Positions 1 through 9,194 of a DNA stretch of 64,000 nucleotides are shown in pieces. Under the pieces are notes generated by a model, which made no database searches, had not been told where the DNA came from, and worked only from the letters and a program-made list of their open reading frames with translations. The position numbers and the translations under genes are program-made. The stretch lies in contig NZ_JAGIYQ010000007.1 in assembly GCF_017814275.1 (NCBI RefSeq), forward strand, positions 124,001 to 188,000, in the 5' to 3' direction. Numbering within the stretch: the stretch's first letter is position 1; every line of letters begins with the position of its first letter. This DNA is from Gottfriedia endophytica (GTDB lineage Bacteria > Bacillota > Bacilli > Bacillales > Bacillaceae_G).

Positions 1-279
1 TTCATACGAATAAACAACCTTAATTGGACCAAGTGATTTTACACTAGTTTTAACAGTAGCTATCTGACCATATTTCAAACTTTTTTTATATGAAATTTGG
101 AGGTCTACTACAGGTGAAAGTACTCCCTGCTTTTCCATTTCAGCATATTCAAATCCTAAGTCTTTAATTAATTGAGTACGACCTAATTCAAACCAAACTA
201 AGTAATTCGCATGATAGACAACACCCATTTGATCTGTTTCAGCGTAACGGACTTCAATCTGTTTTTCAGCTACAAGCAT
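1..279 (-). CDS. yneP: Acyl-CoA thioesterase YneP, C-terminus cut by window edge
   Basis: The visible 93 residues are the N-terminal part of a hotdog-fold thioesterase of the YbgC/FadM (4-hydroxybenzoyl-CoA thioesterase) family. The diagnostic stretch VRYAETDQMGVVYHANYLVW lies near residues 9-28, with the Asp that is catalytic in this family. The likely role is hydrolysis of short acyl-CoA thioesters in the cytoplasm; the substrate is unknown. The ATG is preceded by an AGGAGAG ribosome binding site. In B. subtilis yneP lies just beyond tlp, and it does so here too, except that sleL sits between them. The gene runs off the left end of the window. Confidence 0.85.
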   Translation of the reverse strand, partial: MLVAEKQIEVRYAETDQMGVVYHANYLVWFELGRTQLIKDLGFEYAEMEKQGVLSPVVDLQISYKKSLKYGQIATVKTSVKSLGPIKVVYSYE

Positions 280-442
280 TATTCTCTCCTCCTTATTTCA
301 TTTCTATCTTACCAAAAATGATATGATTTTTTCTAATACTTTGTTTTTACGAATGACAATTAGACCAAAATTCTTCTAAATATTTTTCACAGTCATATAT
401 TGTTAATGACGTAATTATAAAATTAGGAAAGGAGCAAAGTTA

Positions 443-1726
443 ATGCAAATTCACGTAGTAAAAAGCGGAGAAACAGTAATGAGCATTGCTAAATTATACG
501 GTGTTGAACCACAAAGTGTCATCAATTCAAACGGTCTATCCGCTCCTTATAAGATTGTTACTGGGGAAGCTCTAGTTATTCCAACAACTGGAAATCAATA
601 CATTGTTCAACCTGGAGACAGTTTATACACAATCGCACAAACTTACAACGTCACGACAAATCAACTGGCACTATATAATGGAATTAGCCCTTATTCAACA
701 ATTAATATTGGGCAAAAATTAACCTTACCTCCTCATAAAAAACGAGATGCTGAAACTGTTGGTTATATCCAGCCTACCTCTGTCCCAGTAAGACCAGGTT
801 TAATCGAATCAGCTAGAGAAGAAAGTAAATATTTAACATATCTTGCTCATTTTAGTTTTGAAGTCAAGCGCGACGGAACCTTAACCGAACCACCTATGGA
901 TGATATCCCTGCCATTGCAAGAAACAATCGTTGTGTTTATATGATGGTCGTGTCAAATTTGGAAGCTGGTAATTTTAATACTGAACTAACTCACAGTATC
1001 TTGCAAAGCTCTGCTGTTCAAGATAAATTAATTGATAATATTCTCCAAATCAGTAGAAGGTATGGGTTCCGTGATATAAATTTTGACTTTGAAGATATTA
1101 GTGCAAATGACAAAAATGCCTATATTAACTTCCTAAGAAAAGTTAAATCTAGACTTCCAGAGGGGTACTTTTTAAGTGCTACACTCGTCCCAAAAACAAG
1201 CTCTAAGCAAAAAGGACGGTATTACGAAGGGCAAGATTATGAAGGAATTGGTCGAGTTGTAGATTTTGTAATAATCATGACATACGATTGGGGATGGCAA
1301 GGTGGCCCTCCTGCATCAGTTTCACCTATTGATCAAGTAAGGAAAGTATTAAACTATGCTAAAACTCAAATTCCACCAAACAAAATTATGATGGGACAAA
1401 ATTTATATGGATTTGATTGGAAAGTGCCATTTCGTCCAGGTACAATGGCAAAAGCATTAAGCTCCGAGGCGGCTATCAAACTTGCAATTACTCATGGTGT
1501 TCCGATAAGTTTTGATAATAAAACAAAATCTCCATATTTTAGATATACTGAATCAAATGGTCAAAGACACGAGGTTCACTTCGAGGATGCTCGTTCAGTC
1601 CAAGCAAAATTTAATTTATTGAAAGAAGAAGGTCTTCGTGGAATCTCATATTGGAAACTAGGGTTACCATTTATTCAAAATTGGGAACTTCTTCAAAATA
1701 ACTTTAATATCGCTAAGAGGAGATAA
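443..1726 (+). CDS. sleL: Spore cortex-lytic N-acetylglucosaminidase SleL (YaaH type)
   Basis: This 427-residue protein has two LysM peptidoglycan-binding domains (about residues 3-48 and 52-97) followed by a glycoside hydrolase family 18 barrel (about 115-420). The GH18 active-site motif is seen as DINFDFE at 211-217, with Glu217 as the expected acid catalyst. Known SleL/YaaH proteins have this architecture and length and degrade cortex fragments during germination, acting from the spore coat/cortex layer. No signal peptide is visible, as usual for this family. AGGAAAGGAG precedes the ATG. It stands alone, opposite in direction to the spore-protein genes, and ends in a strong terminator. It interrupts the tlp-yneP adjacency known from B. 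subtilis. Confidence 0.9.
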   Translation: MQIHVVKSGETVMSIAKLYGVEPQSVINSNGLSAPYKIVTGEALVIPTTGNQYIVQPGDSLYTIAQTYNVTTNQLALYNGISPYSTINIGQKLTLPPHKKRDAETVGYIQPTSVPVRPGLIESAREESKYLTYLAHFSFEVKRDGTLTEPPMDDIPAIARNNRCVYMMVVSNLEAGNFNTELTHSILQSSAVQDKLIDNILQISRRYGFRDINFDFEDISANDKNAYINFLRKVKSRLPEGYFLSATLVPKTSSKQKGRYYEGQDYEGIGRVVDFVIIMTYDWGWQGGPPASVSPIDQVRKVLNYAKTQIPPNKIMMGQNLYGFDWKVPFRPGTMAKALSSEAAIKLAITHGVPISFDNKTKSPYFRYTESNGQRHEVHFEDARSVQAKFNLLKEEGLRGISYWKLGLPFIQNWELLQNNFNIAKRR

Positions 1727-1730
1727 ACAA

Positions 1731-1769
1731 ATGCCAGGTTAGCTCATTTTTGAGAACCTGGCATTTTTT
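1731..1769 (+). terminator. Intrinsic terminator of sleL
   Basis: A perfect stem of AATGCCAGGTT against AACCTGGCATT is followed by a T run, a few bases after the sleL stop codon. Confidence 0.9.
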
Positions 1770-1772
1770 ATA

Positions 1773-1911
1773 AAGGCTGTTTCCGTATACATTGTTGCTA
1801 TTTTAGAACGCGTTAGTTGATTACATCTCAAGGCTGCTCCCTTTCAGTTGTAATCAACTTCTGTCTGTAAAATTAAAATCTTAAAAGCAACAATTTTTTT
1901 AAAAGAACCTT
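1773..1911. repeat. Internally deleted copy of the interspersed palindromic repeat
   Basis: The outer parts match the full copies at 6357, 8853 and 18198 (ATTGTTGCTATTTTAGAACG on the left; AATCAACTTCTGTC then CTTAAAAGCAACAA on the right). The GC-rich centre is missing, leaving a hairpin with GTTGATTACA against TGTAATCAAC. Confidence 0.75.
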
Positions 1912-1933
1912 ATAAAAAGATCAATTTTAAAAA

Positions 1934-2161
1934 TTAATCGTTTCTATTACTAAACGCTTGCTCTTCTTGTAATTCTTTTTGTAGTCCCTCAATGCTTTCT
2001 TTTCTACGTTGATTTTTTTCAATCGCGTTTTGTTTATCTTGCTCATTACTAAATTTCATTGAGAAATCTGCTTTTCTCATATTTTCTTTTGTATTCTCGA
2101 TTGTATTTCGAATTTTTTCTGCATTATCACTTCGATCATCCGGTTTTGCTTGCCATTCCAT
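1934..2161 (-). CDS. tlp: Small acid-soluble spore protein Tlp
   Basis: This 75-residue, highly charged protein carries the Tlp signature PDDRSDNAEKI near residues 7-17 and a DKQNAIEKNQRRKESIE-like segment around 42-58. Tlp is a minor thioredoxin-like SASP packaged in the forespore; its biochemical role is unclear. GGAGGAATGAACA precedes the ATG. It lies directly downstream of sspN with a 40-base gap, as in B. subtilis where sspN and tlp form a forespore operon. Expression under sigma G is inferred from that homology, not seen here. Confidence 0.93.
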   Translation of the reverse strand: MEWQAKPDDRSDNAEKIRNTIENTKENMRKADFSMKFSNEQDKQNAIEKNQRRKESIEGLQKELQEEQAFSNRND

Positions 2162-2201
2162 TGTTCATTCCTCCATTTATAACATTTTTAATAAGTGGTT
2201 T

Positions 2202-2342
2202 TTAACCATTATCTACAATTGGTTGTTTTCCATTTGGTGATTTATATTGCATTTGCTTTCCTTTATTACCACCAGCAGCTATACTTTTAGTCCCAATATG
2301 ATTTGGAGTATAATCTTTTGAATTTTTTTTAGGGTTTCCCAC
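2202..2342 (-). CDS. sspN: Small acid-soluble spore protein N
   Basis: This 46-residue ORF is translated from a GTG start. It reads [20 protein letters not shown] at the N-terminus and ends in GKQPIVDNG, matching the SspN family in length and in the conserved GNPKKNSKD and PNHIGT blocks. The ribosome binding site TAGGAGG lies about 9 bases upstream. SspN is a minor forespore SASP of dormant spores. It sits immediately upstream of tlp on the same strand, the expected operon order. Confidence 0.92.
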   Translation of the reverse strand: MGNPKKNSKDYTPNHIGTKSIAAGGNKGKQMQYKSPNGKQPIVDNG

Positions 2343-2520
2343 AATTATCGCCTCCTAGCGATAGTATGAGTAAACGAATATGAAATATGTATTGTAATTA
2401 ATAAGTAGAATGACTTGTCATCTCAGTAAAACATTAACAGTGTTTAGTTCATTATTTTGAGCAATACTAAGGAATTCAAAATTTAAAAAAGAGAAAATCA
2501 AATTGATTTTCTCTTAAATA

Positions 2521-2658
2521 CTATTCGGCACTTCTTTTTCTTTCTAAACGCTCTTCAAGTCTGTCATAAATACGATTTAAAGCTTCCTTATCATTTAATA
2601 ATGACATCCTGTTTTCATTAATTAACTCTTGGATTGATTTATTTCTTTTCTTCCGCAA
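2521..2658 (-). CDS. FbpB-family small basic protein
   Basis: This 45-residue ORF begins with TTG after a strong AGAGGTGAT ribosome binding site and is rich in Lys, Arg and Glu (LRKKRNKSIQELINENRMSL at the start, ERLERKRSAE at the end). The composition and the N-terminal basic patch followed by QELINEN fit the FbpB family of small basic proteins. B. subtilis FbpB is a Fur-regulated partner of the sRNA FsrA in iron sparing. No Fur box was recognised upstream, so an iron role here is only inferred from family. It lies between sspN and yneN. Confidence 0.7.
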   Translation of the reverse strand: MRKKRNKSIQELINENRMSLLNDKEALNRIYDRLEERLERKRSAE

Positions 2659-2732
2659 GACTATCACCTCTTTTTAATGTAGTATTTCCAAAAAAGAGAG
2701 TTTTCTTACATTTTCGTTTATTGTTTTTCTTC

Positions 2733-3278
2733 TTATTTTAATAATAGATCAAAATCCTTTTTTTCTAATGGACCAAGTTTCTTATAGATAATCTTTCCAT
2801 TTTGATCGATGAAATATGTCGTTGGAATCGTTAAAACACCATACTTACTAAAATTTTCACCTTTCTCATCTAATAAAACTTGGTAAGTGATCCCATGCTT
2901 TGTCGCAAAATTCTTAACGAAGTTTTTATCTTTTTTCTCTCCAATATAATCAGCAACACCAATAACAGATACTTTATCAGAATGTTCCTTCTGAAATTCT
3001 TCAAGAACTGGAATTTCTTCTTTACACGGAGGACACCAAGTTGCCCAAAAATTTAAGACGGTTGGCTTGTTTCCACTTAAAGGGATTTTAACTTTTTCTC
3101 CATTAAGTGTTAATAAATCTAAATTAGGCGCTTGATCTCCCTCTTGAAGTCCCATTTTAGATAAGGTACTAGCGTAAGTAGTATTCGCTTTCTCCGCTTC
3201 TTGCTTTTTCTCTACATATTTAAAAATAGAGTATCCTAGAGCAAATATTATTAATAGTAATGGAATCCATTTTCTCAA
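2733..3278 (-). CDS. yneN: Membrane-anchored thiol-disulfide oxidoreductase YneN
   Basis: This 181-residue protein has an N-terminal membrane anchor (about residues 4-20) and a TlpA/ResA-like thioredoxin domain facing outward. The redox motif WCPPC is at 81-85 within NFWATWCPPCKEE, and the cis-proline loop is IPTTYF near 149-154. Family members reduce or oxidise disulfides in extracytoplasmic proteins. The start is TTG with an AAGGATGAT ribosome binding site. It follows citB on the same strand, as in B. subtilis. The partner substrate is unknown. Confidence 0.85.
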   Translation of the reverse strand: MRKWIPLLLIIFALGYSIFKYVEKKQEAEKANTTYASTLSKMGLQEGDQAPNLDLLTLNGEKVKIPLSGNKPTVLNFWATWCPPCKEEIPVLEEFQKEHSDKVSVIGVADYIGEKKDKNFVKNFATKHGITYQVLLDEKGENFSKYGVLTIPTTYFIDQNGKIIYKKLGPLEKKDFDLLLK

Positions 3279-3433
3279 GTAGCATCATCCTTTGTACCAT
3301 ACTATTTTTATTTAACCATAACTTTCGATTATTTCAAAATTATTGCATTAAAATAGAGCTTAGAATATAATCCAAGCTCTATCCTTTTTGAAAATATGTA
3401 GCAAGCATTTCTGGGTCATATATAAGCAAAATA

Positions 3434-3469
3434 AGAAAAGCACTAGAACCATTATTCCAGTGCTTTTTA
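3434..3469 (-). terminator. Intrinsic terminator of citB
   Basis: On the minus strand, AAAAGCACTGGAAT pairs with GTTCTAGTGCTTTT just after the citB stop codon, separating citB from yneN. Confidence 0.85.
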
Positions 3470-3475
3470 CTCAAA

Positions 3476-6202
3476 TTAGTTAGTAACTTTTGAGTTATTT
3501 AATTTATCACGTAATACCATTTGAAGAATTCCGCCGTGACGGTAGTAATCAACTTCAACTTCACTGTCAAATCGAGCAACAACATCGAATGATACTTCAG
3601 TACCATCTTCTTTTGTAGCAGTTACTTTTACAAGATCACGTGGTTTTACATTTTCATCTACTGTAACAGCAAATGTTTCTTTTCCAGTTAATCCGAATGT
3701 TTCTGCACTTTCGCCCTCTTTAAATTGAAGAGGTAAAACACCCATCATTACTAAGTTACTGCGGTGGATACGTTCAAAGCTTTCAGCAAGAACTGTTTTA
3801 ATTCCTAGTAGGTTAGTTCCTTTTGCTGCCCAGTCACGAGAACTTCCCATACCATAATCTTTCCCTGCTAAAATCATTAAACCAGTGCCATCTTCTTTGT
3901 AACGCATTGCTGCATCAAAGATTGACATTACTTCACCTGTTGGCCAGTAAGTAGTTACTCCACCCTCTGTACCAGGTGCAACTTGGTTACGAATACGGAT
4001 ATTTGCGAATGTACCACGCATCATAACATCATGGTGACCACGACGAGAACCGTAAGAGTTAAAATCAACTGGAGCTACACCTTTATTTTGTAAATAAAGT
4101 CCTGCTGGAGTTGTTTTGCCAATTGAACCTGCTGGTGAAATGTGGTCAGTTGTAACTGAATCACCAAATTTACCAACGATTTTTAGTCCATCTAAAGGCT
4201 TAACAGTACCAGGCTCTTTTGATAACCCTTCAAAGAATGGTGGGTTCGCAATATAAGTTGATTCTGAATCCCATTTATATAATGCATCGTCAGTTGTTTT
4301 AATTTCGTTCCAACGTTTATTATCTTCAAATACTCTTTCGTATTCTTTTTTGAATAGTTCAGGAGTAACAGTTGAAGCAACAACTTCTTGTACTTCTTGA
4401 GATGTTGGCCAAATATCTTTTAAGAATACATCATGACCATTTGCATCTTTTCCGATTGGTTCAACATTAAAGTCAATATTCACTGTTCCAGCAAGAGCAT
4501 AAGCTACTACTAATGGTGGTGAAGCTAAGTAGTTACCTTTTACTAATGGATGAATACGTCCTTCAAAGTTACGGTTACCTGAAAGAACTGAAGTAACTAA
4601 CATGTCATTTTCAGAAATTGCTTCTTCCATTTCTGGAGCAAGTGGACCAGAGTTACCGATACATGTTGTACAGCCGTAACCTACAATGTTAAAGCCTAAT
4701 TCATTTAAGGAAGGAATTAAACCAGCAGCTTGTAAATACCCACTAACAACTTTTGAACCAGGTGCTAATGAAGTTTTTACATAAGCAGGAACTTTCAGAC
4801 CTTTTTCTACTGCTTTCTTCGCTACTAAACCAGCGCCTAACATAACGTAAGGGTTAGAAGTATTTGTACAGCTTGTAATTGCAGCAATTGCAACAGCACC
4901 AGTTTTCACAACTGATTCAGTTCCATTTGCAAATTTAACTGTCATTTCTTTATCCATTGCTTCAGGAGTTAATCCGAAACCAGCATTTCCCATTGGAGCT
5001 GCTACAGCTTTTTGGAATGCATCTTTCATATCTGAAAGTGAAATTAAATCTTGTGGACGTTTTGGTCCAGATAAGTTTGGTACGATTTCAGATAAGTTAA
5101 TTTCAACTAGATCTGTGAAAGTTGGTTCCTCAGCATCTGGAGTATAGAATAAGTCATTTGCTTTGCTATATGCTTCAACTAATTGAACTTGTTCTTCTGT
5201 ACGACCAGTTAATCTTAGGTAGTTTAAAGATTCTGCATCGATTGGGAAGAAACCACAAGTTGCACCGTATTCAGGAGCCATATTAGCAATTGTTGCACGG
5301 TCAGCGAGTGGCATACTTTGTAATCCAGGACCAAAATACTCAACAAATTTACCTACAACGCCTTTTTGACGTAAAACTTGAGTTACTTTAATTGCAACAT
5401 CAGTTGCTGTTGTTCCACTTGGTAAAGAGCCTGTTAATTTCACACCAATAACTTCTGGTACTGGGAAATATGATGGTTGACCAAGCATTCCAGCTTCAGC
5501 TTCAATACCACCTACACCCCAACCTAATACACCGATACCGTTAATCATTGTTGTATGAGAGTCAGTACCAAATACTGTATCTGGGAACGCAATTGTTTCT
5601 CCATCTTCAGTTTGCTGAACATGAACAACGTTTGCTAAATATTCTAAGTTAACTTGGTGAACGATACCTGTTGCTGGTGGTACTGCACGATAGTTATTAA
5701 ATGCTTTTTGAGCCCAGCTTAAAAACTGATAACGCTCTTCATTTCTTGAAAATTCTAAATCCATATTAAAATCTAGTGCATCCACTGAACCTGCTTTATC
5801 AACCATTACAGAATGGTCAATAACTAAATCTACAGGAATTGCCGGATTAATGACTTGTGGGTCTCCTCCCATATCAGCCATTGCTTTACGTAAAGCAGCT
5901 AAATCAACGACAACTGGTACACCAGTAAAGTCTTGTAAAATAATACGAGATGGTTTAAATGGTACATCAACATCTTTCAGTTCATTTGTACCCCATTTTG
6001 CTAAGTTTTCAACGTGTTCTTCTTTAATAACTCTTCCATCTACTTGACGAAGAACTGATTCTAATAATACTTTAATTGAGTATGGTAATTTACTAACGTT
6101 TGCAACGCCAGCCTCTTCAATTGCTTTTAAACGATAATAATTATATGATTTACCGTTTAAAGTAAATGTCGAACGTGATTGAAAAGCATTATTTTTCCCC
6201 AT
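3476..6202 (-). CDS. citB: Aconitate hydratase (aconitase A)
   Basis: This 908-residue enzyme interconverts citrate and isocitrate in the TCA cycle. In B. subtilis CitB also binds RNA when its iron-sulfur cluster is lost. The three cluster cysteines are visible in [10 protein letters not shown] and [10 protein letters not shown]. The swivelling C-terminal domain is complete ([20 protein letters not shown]). Length and order match the AcnA class. The start has a GGGGGATGA ribosome binding site. It is transcribed alone, with its own terminator, upstream of yneN. Confidence 0.98.
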   Translation of the reverse strand: MGKNNAFQSRSTFTLNGKSYNYYRLKAIEEAGVANVSKLPYSIKVLLESVLRQVDGRVIKEEHVENLAKWGTNELKDVDVPFKPSRIILQDFTGVPVVVDLAALRKAMADMGGDPQVINPAIPVDLVIDHSVMVDKAGSVDALDFNMDLEFSRNEERYQFLSWAQKAFNNYRAVPPATGIVHQVNLEYLANVVHVQQTEDGETIAFPDTVFGTDSHTTMINGIGVLGWGVGGIEAEAGMLGQPSYFPVPEVIGVKLTGSLPSGTTATDVAIKVTQVLRQKGVVGKFVEYFGPGLQSMPLADRATIANMAPEYGATCGFFPIDAESLNYLRLTGRTEEQVQLVEAYSKANDLFYTPDAEEPTFTDLVEINLSEIVPNLSGPKRPQDLISLSDMKDAFQKAVAAPMGNAGFGLTPEAMDKEMTVKFANGTESVVKTGAVAIAAITSCTNTSNPYVMLGAGLVAKKAVEKGLKVPAYVKTSLAPGSKVVSGYLQAAGLIPSLNELGFNIVGYGCTTCIGNSGPLAPEMEEAISENDMLVTSVLSGNRNFEGRIHPLVKGNYLASPPLVVAYALAGTVNIDFNVEPIGKDANGHDVFLKDIWPTSQEVQEVVASTVTPELFKKEYERVFEDNKRWNEIKTTDDALYKWDSESTYIANPPFFEGLSKEPGTVKPLDGLKIVGKFGDSVTTDHISPAGSIGKTTPAGLYLQNKGVAPVDFNSYGSRRGHHDVMMRGTFANIRIRNQVAPGTEGGVTTYWPTGEVMSIFDAAMRYKEDGTGLMILAGKDYGMGSSRDWAAKGTNLLGIKTVLAESFERIHRSNLVMMGVLPLQFKEGESAETFGLTGKETFAVTVDENVKPRDLVKVTATKEDGTEVSFDVVARFDSEVEVDYYRHGGILQMVLRDKLNNSKVTN

Positions 6203-6350
6203 AATTCATCCCCCTAAAACGCGCTAAATGTCTGAATTTAAAATAAATCCAAACTTTTCAATACCTTACAATAATATCTTATTACAATGTTTCTCATAAG
6301 TAAATAATAAGTAACTTATCAAGTTCCATAAGTAAAAGTTATTACCTATC
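6203..6350 (-). promoter_or_regulatory. citB upstream region with ATAAG/CTTAT dyad
   Basis: A perfect 13-base palindrome ATAAGTAACTTAT lies at 6307-6319, with further ATAAG half-sites on either side (for example 6298 and 6328). The B. subtilis citB promoter is repressed by CcpC at inverted ATAA/TTAT elements, so this is a plausible operator. The spacing differs from the published N7 form. Assignment to CcpC is inference. Confidence 0.45.
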
Positions 6351-6356
6351 CTTAGG

Positions 6357-6571
6357 AGGTTTTCGTAAACATTGTTGTTATTTTAGAATGCGTTATTGAT
6401 TACAACTCCAGGACGTTCCCTTTCCGTGGGGCGTGAGCTGAGCCTCCTCGGCAAGCCTGCGGGGTCTCAGCCTTCCCGCCATTCCCACAGGAGTCTCGCA
6501 CCTTCCGCCCGAATCAACTTCTGTTTTTAAAGTTAATGATCTTAAAAGAACAATCTTTTCTAAAAAAACCT
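6357..6571. repeat. Interspersed GC-rich palindromic repeat, copy 2
   Basis: This full-length copy has AT-rich outer arms that are imperfect inverted repeats (AGGTTTT plus ATTGTT on the left; AACAAT plus AAAAACCT on the right). They surround a GC-rich core with GAGCCTCCTCG, GCGGGGTCTCA and CCCACAGGAGTCTCGCACC. It lies in the citB-sspO gap. Confidence 0.85.
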
Positions 6572-6652
6572 AAAAGTTATCAACTCTTTATTTAAGTGTA
6601 AATAAACTAAACTTGGTCAAAATATTGTTATCACCGTAAAGGAGGCCTATGT

Positions 6653-6802
6653 ATGAGTAAAAAAAGAAACAACTATGTGGGAAGTAGTATGGCAGCATCA
6701 AAAGAACAAGGAAAATCAGCAGGATTTAATGAAGAAATTGCTCAAGAGAAGTTAACTGAGGAAGTAAAACAATTTAATAAAAAGCGTAAAACAAATCAAT
6801 AA
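6653..6802 (+). CDS. sspO: Small acid-soluble spore protein O
   Basis: This 49-residue ORF ends in the SspO hallmark NKKRKTNQ and contains KEQGKSAGF near residues 17-25. Length and C-terminus match the family. Its ribosome binding site AAAGGAGG is very strong. SspO is a minor SASP of the forespore. In B. subtilis sspO and sspP form an operon divergent from citB. Here sspO is also divergent from citB, but sspP lies about 0.8 kb further on, separated by a terminator and two small genes on the other strand. Confidence 0.92.
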   Translation: MSKKRNNYVGSSMAASKEQGKSAGFNEEIAQEKLTEEVKQFNKKRKTNQ

Positions 6803-6852
6803 TGTGCTTCATCCCCTCTGATTACTAATTGTAATTATTACTCGAGTGGGAT

Positions 6853-6905
6853 AAAAAAACTAATCCCGAAGTTAAAAAACACCTTAACATCGGGATTAGT
6901 TTTTT
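6853..6905. terminator. Bidirectional terminator after sspO
   Basis: AAAAAACTAATCCCGA and TCGGGATTAGTTTTTT form a long stem with T runs on both strands. It can serve sspO and the convergent gene at 6949. Confidence 0.9.
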
Positions 6906-6948
6906 ATTTTTATTGTTTTTAAGTTGCATTTGAGAAATTAAATGATCA

Positions 6949-7149
6949 TTATTTTTTAGCAGAAGGTGGCATTAGATAAATAATTTCGCCATTTTTTTTC
7001 GTATTACCTCTTAATTTATTTCTACGTTTATTGTAATAAGAAGAAAAATTTATTACATTATTTTTTTTACGTTGCTCTTGTATTTTTCTCCAAACAAAAT
7101 ATGTTACAAAAAGGAAAAAATAAACGAGACAAATATAAAAAACTTGCAT
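6949..7149 (-). CDS. Small single-pass membrane protein, function unknown
   Basis: This 66-residue protein has one hydrophobic segment (about residues 3-20) followed by a strongly basic, Asn- and Lys-rich tail. The ATG has a strong GAGGAGA ribosome binding site, and the gene runs into the shared terminator at its 3' end, which supports a real gene. No family was recognised. It lies among small spore genes, so a sporulation role is possible but not shown. Confidence 0.6.
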   Translation of the reverse strand: MQVFYICLVYFFLFVTYFVWRKIQEQRKKNNVINFSSYYNKRRNKLRGNTKKNGEIIYLMPPSAKK

Positions 7150-7259
7150 TAAAAAGTCTCCTCATTTTCAGTCTAATTAGTATAAGTATTTGTAATTTAT
7201 CATTTTTCATTCATAATTCGCTAAAATTTTTTTAAAATGAGGAAACTAAAATATAATTA

Positions 7260-7439
7260 TTATTTTTTATGAGTAGCCCGTTTTCGTATAGCTGTTACCT
7301 TCTTTTTTCGTTCAAGATAATCTTTTATTTCAATAACTCCACAATCTTTTTTAACCTTCTTTTTAAGCTCAAATTGCTTTAATAGAACTACTAGTAGTAA
7401 TACGACGGTAGGTAATAATAAAATACTGATGAAAATCAT
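7260..7439 (-). CDS. Small membrane protein, function unknown
   Basis: This 59-residue ORF reads MIFISILLLPTVVLLLVVLL at its start (one transmembrane helix) followed by a basic cytoplasmic-type tail (KKKVKKD, ERKKK, RKRATHKK). The ribosome binding site AAAGGGGGGT lies 6 bases before the ATG, which is the main support. It resembles the neighbouring gene at 6949 in layout (helix plus basic tail) but not in sequence. No family was recognised. Confidence 0.6.
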   Translation of the reverse strand: MIFISILLLPTVVLLLVVLLKQFELKKKVKKDCGVIEIKDYLERKKKVTAIRKRATHKK

Positions 7440-7589
7440 TTTTTACCCCCCTTTATTACTTACCTTTATAACTATTATATTTTTATATTCGAGAAAAAAT
7501 TTTAAATTTATTCTCTATTTTCAATTTAATGTTTCGGAGTATACTTTTTCAAAATTTAGCTACTATAAAAATGAAGGAAGGTGAGTCAA

Positions 7590-7730
7590 ATGGTACATGA
7601 TAATAAGAGTGTTCGAAGAAATAGCTCAGAAGAAAACGAAAGTGGTCAACCAAAACCATTAAGTGGTTCACATAAGGTTAAAAACAGAAATCATACAAGA
7701 CAGAAGAAAAATAGTAGTCATGATATGTAA
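7590..7730 (+). CDS. sspP: Small acid-soluble spore protein P
   Basis: This 46-residue ORF contains [20 protein letters not shown] (residues 19-38) and ends in NSSHDM, the near-invariant SspP C-terminal half. The N-terminal 18 residues are variable, as in the family. Ribosome binding site AAGGAAGGTGA. It is a minor forespore SASP. It is followed after 17 bases by the YfhD-like gene, so the two probably share a transcript. Confidence 0.92.
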   Translation: MVHDNKSVRRNSSEENESGQPKPLSGSHKVKNRNHTRQKKNSSHDM

Positions 7731-7747
7731 TTCGTGAAGGGAGATTT

Positions 7748-7897
7748 ATGATGAAAAAGGATAACAATCAAGCGAATAAAAATTCTGTTATACCTGATGG
7801 TCGTGATATCGAATTTTCAGAGGAATTAGCAGATCAAGAAGATAAAATGGCTCAAGAACGTTCAAGAGAAGCTGACGCAAGAGCAAAGAATCAATAA
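7748..7897 (+). CDS. YfhD-family small protein
   Basis: This 49-residue ORF contains GRDIEFSEELADQEDKMAQE, matching the conserved core of the YfhD family (D-x-EFS-x-ELAD). It is charged and soluble. The family is found in spore formers and its function is unknown. The start is ATGATG after AAGGGAG; either Met is possible. It sits 17 bases after sspP and ends at a strong terminator, so it closes that small operon. Confidence 0.72.
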   Translation: MMKKDNNQANKNSVIPDGRDIEFSEELADQEDKMAQERSREADARAKNQ

Positions 7898-7935
7898 TAT
7901 ATTAAGATCTAAATTTTGAATGAATTAAACAAAAT

Positions 7936-7987
7936 AAAGAGGCTTCTCCAAAAAGTGAAAATTACACTTTTTAAGAAAAGCCTCTTT
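7936..7987. terminator. Bidirectional terminator between yfhD-like gene and bdbD
   Basis: AAAGAGGCTTCTC pairs with AAAAGCCTCTTT and an inner stem AAAAAGTG/CACTTTTT extends it. It serves the two convergent genes. Confidence 0.85.
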
Positions 7988-7989
7988 GT

Positions 7990-8694
7990 TTATTTCCCTA
8001 TTGAAGCTTTTGCTTCTTCAATAGCTGCTTTAATGGAATCATAGCTTGGATCTTTTACCATTTTACCATTTACAAAAATCGTTGGAGTACCTTGTACATT
8101 AAAATGATCTCCAATAGCCACATCAGTTGCTACTTTTTTCATTGTTGATTTCTTATATAAATCATTTTGGAATTTCTGTTCATTTAAATTTGGAATAACC
8201 TTTTTCGCAAGATCTGTTAAATATTTTTTAGTAGCCCAAGTTTTTGTTTCTTCAGGCTGGTTTCTGTATATTTCATGGTGAAAAGCCCAAAAAGCATTTG
8301 GATCATAAATATAAATAACCTCTCCAGCAAGAGCTGCTAAATTAGAATCTTTTGAGATAAAAGGATAATTCACAAAAGAAAATGATATTTGATTAGTATT
8401 TATGTAGTCTGATTGAATTTTTGGAAACACTTTATCGTTCCACTGTGCACATACCGGACATTTATAATCTCCAAACTCCACAACCTCTATACCTGATTTT
8501 TTATTTCCTAGTGTAGGCTGCTCATCAATATTAAACCCATTTACTTTTACTTTGTTTTCCCCTGTAATCTTAGGAAATTCTTGGGCAGCTTGCTTGTCTT
8601 GAAGCTTAGAAACAAAGAATAATGCTCCCATTAACACAATAATCCCTACACAGACAGAAATAACAAACAATTGATTATTGTTTTTTTTCTTCAT
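7990..8694 (-). CDS. bdbD: DsbA-family thiol-disulfide oxidoreductase, BdbD-like
   Basis: This 234-residue protein has an N-terminal membrane anchor (about residues 8-29) and a DsbA-type thioredoxin domain. The redox motif CPVC is at 79-82 and the cis-proline motif GTPTIFVNG lies near 202-210. It should introduce disulfides into exported proteins. BdbD of B. subtilis has the same anchor-plus-DsbA layout and works with the membrane quinone reductase BdbC. No bdbC is next to it here, so the redox partner must be elsewhere. Ribosome binding site GAGGAG. Confidence 0.8.
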   Translation of the reverse strand: MKKKNNNQLFVISVCVGIIVLMGALFFVSKLQDKQAAQEFPKITGENKVKVNGFNIDEQPTLGNKKSGIEVVEFGDYKCPVCAQWNDKVFPKIQSDYINTNQISFSFVNYPFISKDSNLAALAGEVIYIYDPNAFWAFHHEIYRNQPEETKTWATKKYLTDLAKKVIPNLNEQKFQNDLYKKSTMKKVATDVAIGDHFNVQGTPTIFVNGKMVKDPSYDSIKAAIEEAKASIGK

Positions 8695-8852
8695 ATTATT
8701 AAACTCCTCTTACTAAGAATCTTTCATTTATTGTAACATACATGAAAATGATATTCTTCCAAAACTGCTCAAATTGTAGACAATTATGATCAATGTTTAT
8801 TATCATAAATTAGAATTCTATCATTTAGATTATTAATAATGTCTTTTATTTA

Positions 8853-9071
8853 GCTTTGTTATTATTAAAGAATGCGTTAGTTGATTTCCGCTCCAGGATA
8901 CTCGCTTTCCTTGGGGCGGGCGGTGAGCCTCCTCGTCGCTATCGCTCCTGCGGGGTCTCACCTGTCCCGCTGTTCCCACAGGAGTCTCGCACCTTCCGCT
9001 CCAATCAACTTATGTTTCTACTGATTGCTATATCAAATCTTTCATAACAACAATCTATAATAAAAAGAACC
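8853..9071. repeat. Interspersed GC-rich palindromic repeat, copy 3
   Basis: It carries the full set of landmarks: AATGCGTTAGTTGATTTCCG at the left, GCGGGGTCTCACC in the core and CTTCCGCTCCAATCAACTT at the right, then AACAACAATCT. It fills most of the 500-base gap between bdbD and the CobW-like gene. A 63-codon reading frame inside it is not a gene. Confidence 0.88.
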
Positions 9072-9194
9072 ACATTTTTAAAAAAATTACTGCCACTGTG
9101 TAGTCTCGTGAATAACAACAAAATAGTTTATAAGAGAGTTATTAAATTCATTTAAAACTATTTATCATTTAATTTGAACCTCTAGGAGTAATCT

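Noticed and set aside
380-442. Possible sigma-E promoter upstream of sleL
   Set aside because: CATATATT resembles a -10 element but no -35 element lies at the right distance.
3350-3395. Second hairpin AGAGCTT/AAGCTCT between yneN and citB
   Set aside because: The stem is short and its T-tract weak; the citB terminator at 3434 already explains the end of that transcript.
4192-4383. Short minus-strand frame inside citB and many similar frames inside glnA, mtn and ABC genes
   Set aside because: They are shadow frames of well-supported genes.
8856-9047. 63-codon frame in repeat copy 3, and similar frames at 18103-18357 and in the 5' half of 18052-18330
   Set aside because: They are translations of the interspersed GC-rich repeat, with no ribosome binding site and meaningless composition.
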